From NCBI GenBank assembly GCA_947447845.1, contig CANFNO010000138.1:1-7195 (forward strand): DNA of 7,195 bases. Direction: 5' to 3'. The translations under genes and the position numbers were made by a program. A model generated the notes under the pieces. It did not search any database. It saw only the letters and a list, made by a program, of their open reading frames with translations, and was not told the DNA's origin. The DNA comes from Burkholderiales bacterium. Its GTDB lineage: Bacteria > Pseudomonadota > Gammaproteobacteria > Burkholderiales > Burkholderiaceae. Positions 6,966 to 7,195 of this stretch are shown here, in pieces; the stretch's first letter is position 1; the number at the start of each line of letters is the position of its first letter.

Positions 6966-7195
6966 CAGGCGGCTTGGTAAAGGTGGTGTTGGTCAATATA
7001 ACGCGCAACGGATTCAAAAACCAGAGGTGCAACGCTTTGACCACGAGCCAATAGGTCGCGGATTTCAGTTGCATTCAAGGGGCTTGGGGGCAATTGCAGC
7101 CGCTGGAGCGGGCTGCCGTGCAGCGGGTGCGAAACATCGGCCGGACTAGCCGCCGCATCCGCCCCTGCGCGCGAAGCTACGCAAATTATAGCAGC
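6965..7195 (-). CDS. nadD: Nicotinate-nucleotide adenylyltransferase NadD, C-terminal part (5'-truncated by window edge)
   Basis: The minus-strand frame entering at 7195 is open for 76 codons to a TGA at 6967-6965; no start codon is in the window. NadD adenylates nicotinate mononucleotide to deamido-NAD in de novo NAD synthesis and salvage. The visible part covers the end of the protein: AAIICVASRAG, matching the strand before the C-terminal region of NadD (E. coli equivalent AVANRPG-like), then SPLNATEIRDLLARGQSVAP, corresponding to the conserved ISATxIR nucleotide-binding motif, and the typical C-terminus YIDQHHLY. Only about the last third is present, given E. coli NadD at 213 residues, so the HxGH catalytic motif cannot be checked. 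The nadD-rsfS order is widely conserved in bacteria, and the TGATG overlap with rsfS supports co-translation. Confidence 0.88.
   Translation of the reverse strand, partial: AAIICVASRAGADAAASPADVSHPLHGSPLQRLQLPPSPLNATEIRDLLARGQSVAPLVFESVARYIDQHHLYQAA
7185..7193 (-). promoter_or_regulatory. Possible extended -10 promoter element inside nadD
   Basis: The minus strand reads TGCTATAAT, a perfect extended -10 box (TGnTATAAT). It lies within nadD codons and the matching -35 region would fall outside the window. It could drive the rsfS-rlmH-maf-rng genes internally, but a chance match is equally possible. Confidence 0.2.

Noticed and set aside
6096..6980. Long + strand open frames (294 and 149 codons) opposite rsfS
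   Set aside because: They are mirror images of the rsfS repeat region: the repeated Gly/His/Cys-rich or Ala/Thr/Val-rich patterns come from the K/A-rich codons read backwards.
1..7195. Mobile elements, phage genes, CRISPR arrays, tRNA or rRNA genes
   Set aside because: None is visible: nearly every base is accounted for by eight core-type genes, and no regularly spaced repeats, integrase or transposase sequences, or tRNA-like folds were seen.

Overview
The window is a compact chromosomal segment, moderately GC-rich by eye, with almost no intergenic DNA. The gene order nadD-rsfS-rlmH-maf-rng, the housekeeping protein sequences and an MsbA-type lipid A exporter point to a Gram-negative betaproteobacterium, most likely a Burkholderiales member of the Comamonadaceae type (Rhodoferax- or Polaromonas-like). 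That placement is inferred from remembered family features and gene order, not from a search.

Layout: on the + strand, 1-1665 is the 3' part of msbA, whose first ~35 codons lie before the window. Everything else is one minus-strand gene string, read from 7195 down to 1680: the 3' end of nadD (cut by the right edge), rsfS, rlmH, maf, rng, a NodB-type polysaccharide deacetylase and a WaaG-like GT4 glycosyltransferase. Junctions are very tight: TGATG overlap (nadD/rsfS), 8 nt (rsfS/rlmH), 36 nt (rlmH/maf), TGATG overlap (maf/rng), 15 nt (rng/deacetylase) and ATGA overlap (deacetylase/glycosyltransferase). The glycosyltransferase and msbA end tail-to-tail, 14 nt apart.

Function: the upstream half of the string is a conserved housekeeping set: NAD synthesis (NadD), ribosome assembly and surveillance (RsfS on the 50S, RlmH on 23S helix 69, RNase G on 16S 5' maturation) and nucleotide clean-up (Maf). 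The downstream half plus msbA is an envelope-glycan set: a probably cytosolic sugar deacetylase, a cytosolic-face glycosyltransferase and the lipid A-core flippase. No RNA gene, mobile element, CRISPR array, phage remnant or clear terminator was found.

The most unusual element is RsfS. Its ~120-residue domain carries an extra ~138-residue C-terminal extension that ends in a lysine/alanine-rich, histone-H1-like tail. The second point of interest is the tightly coupled deacetylase-glycosyltransferase pair facing msbA. I do not see a wholly new system here; the window is mostly ordinary core genome with these two oddities.
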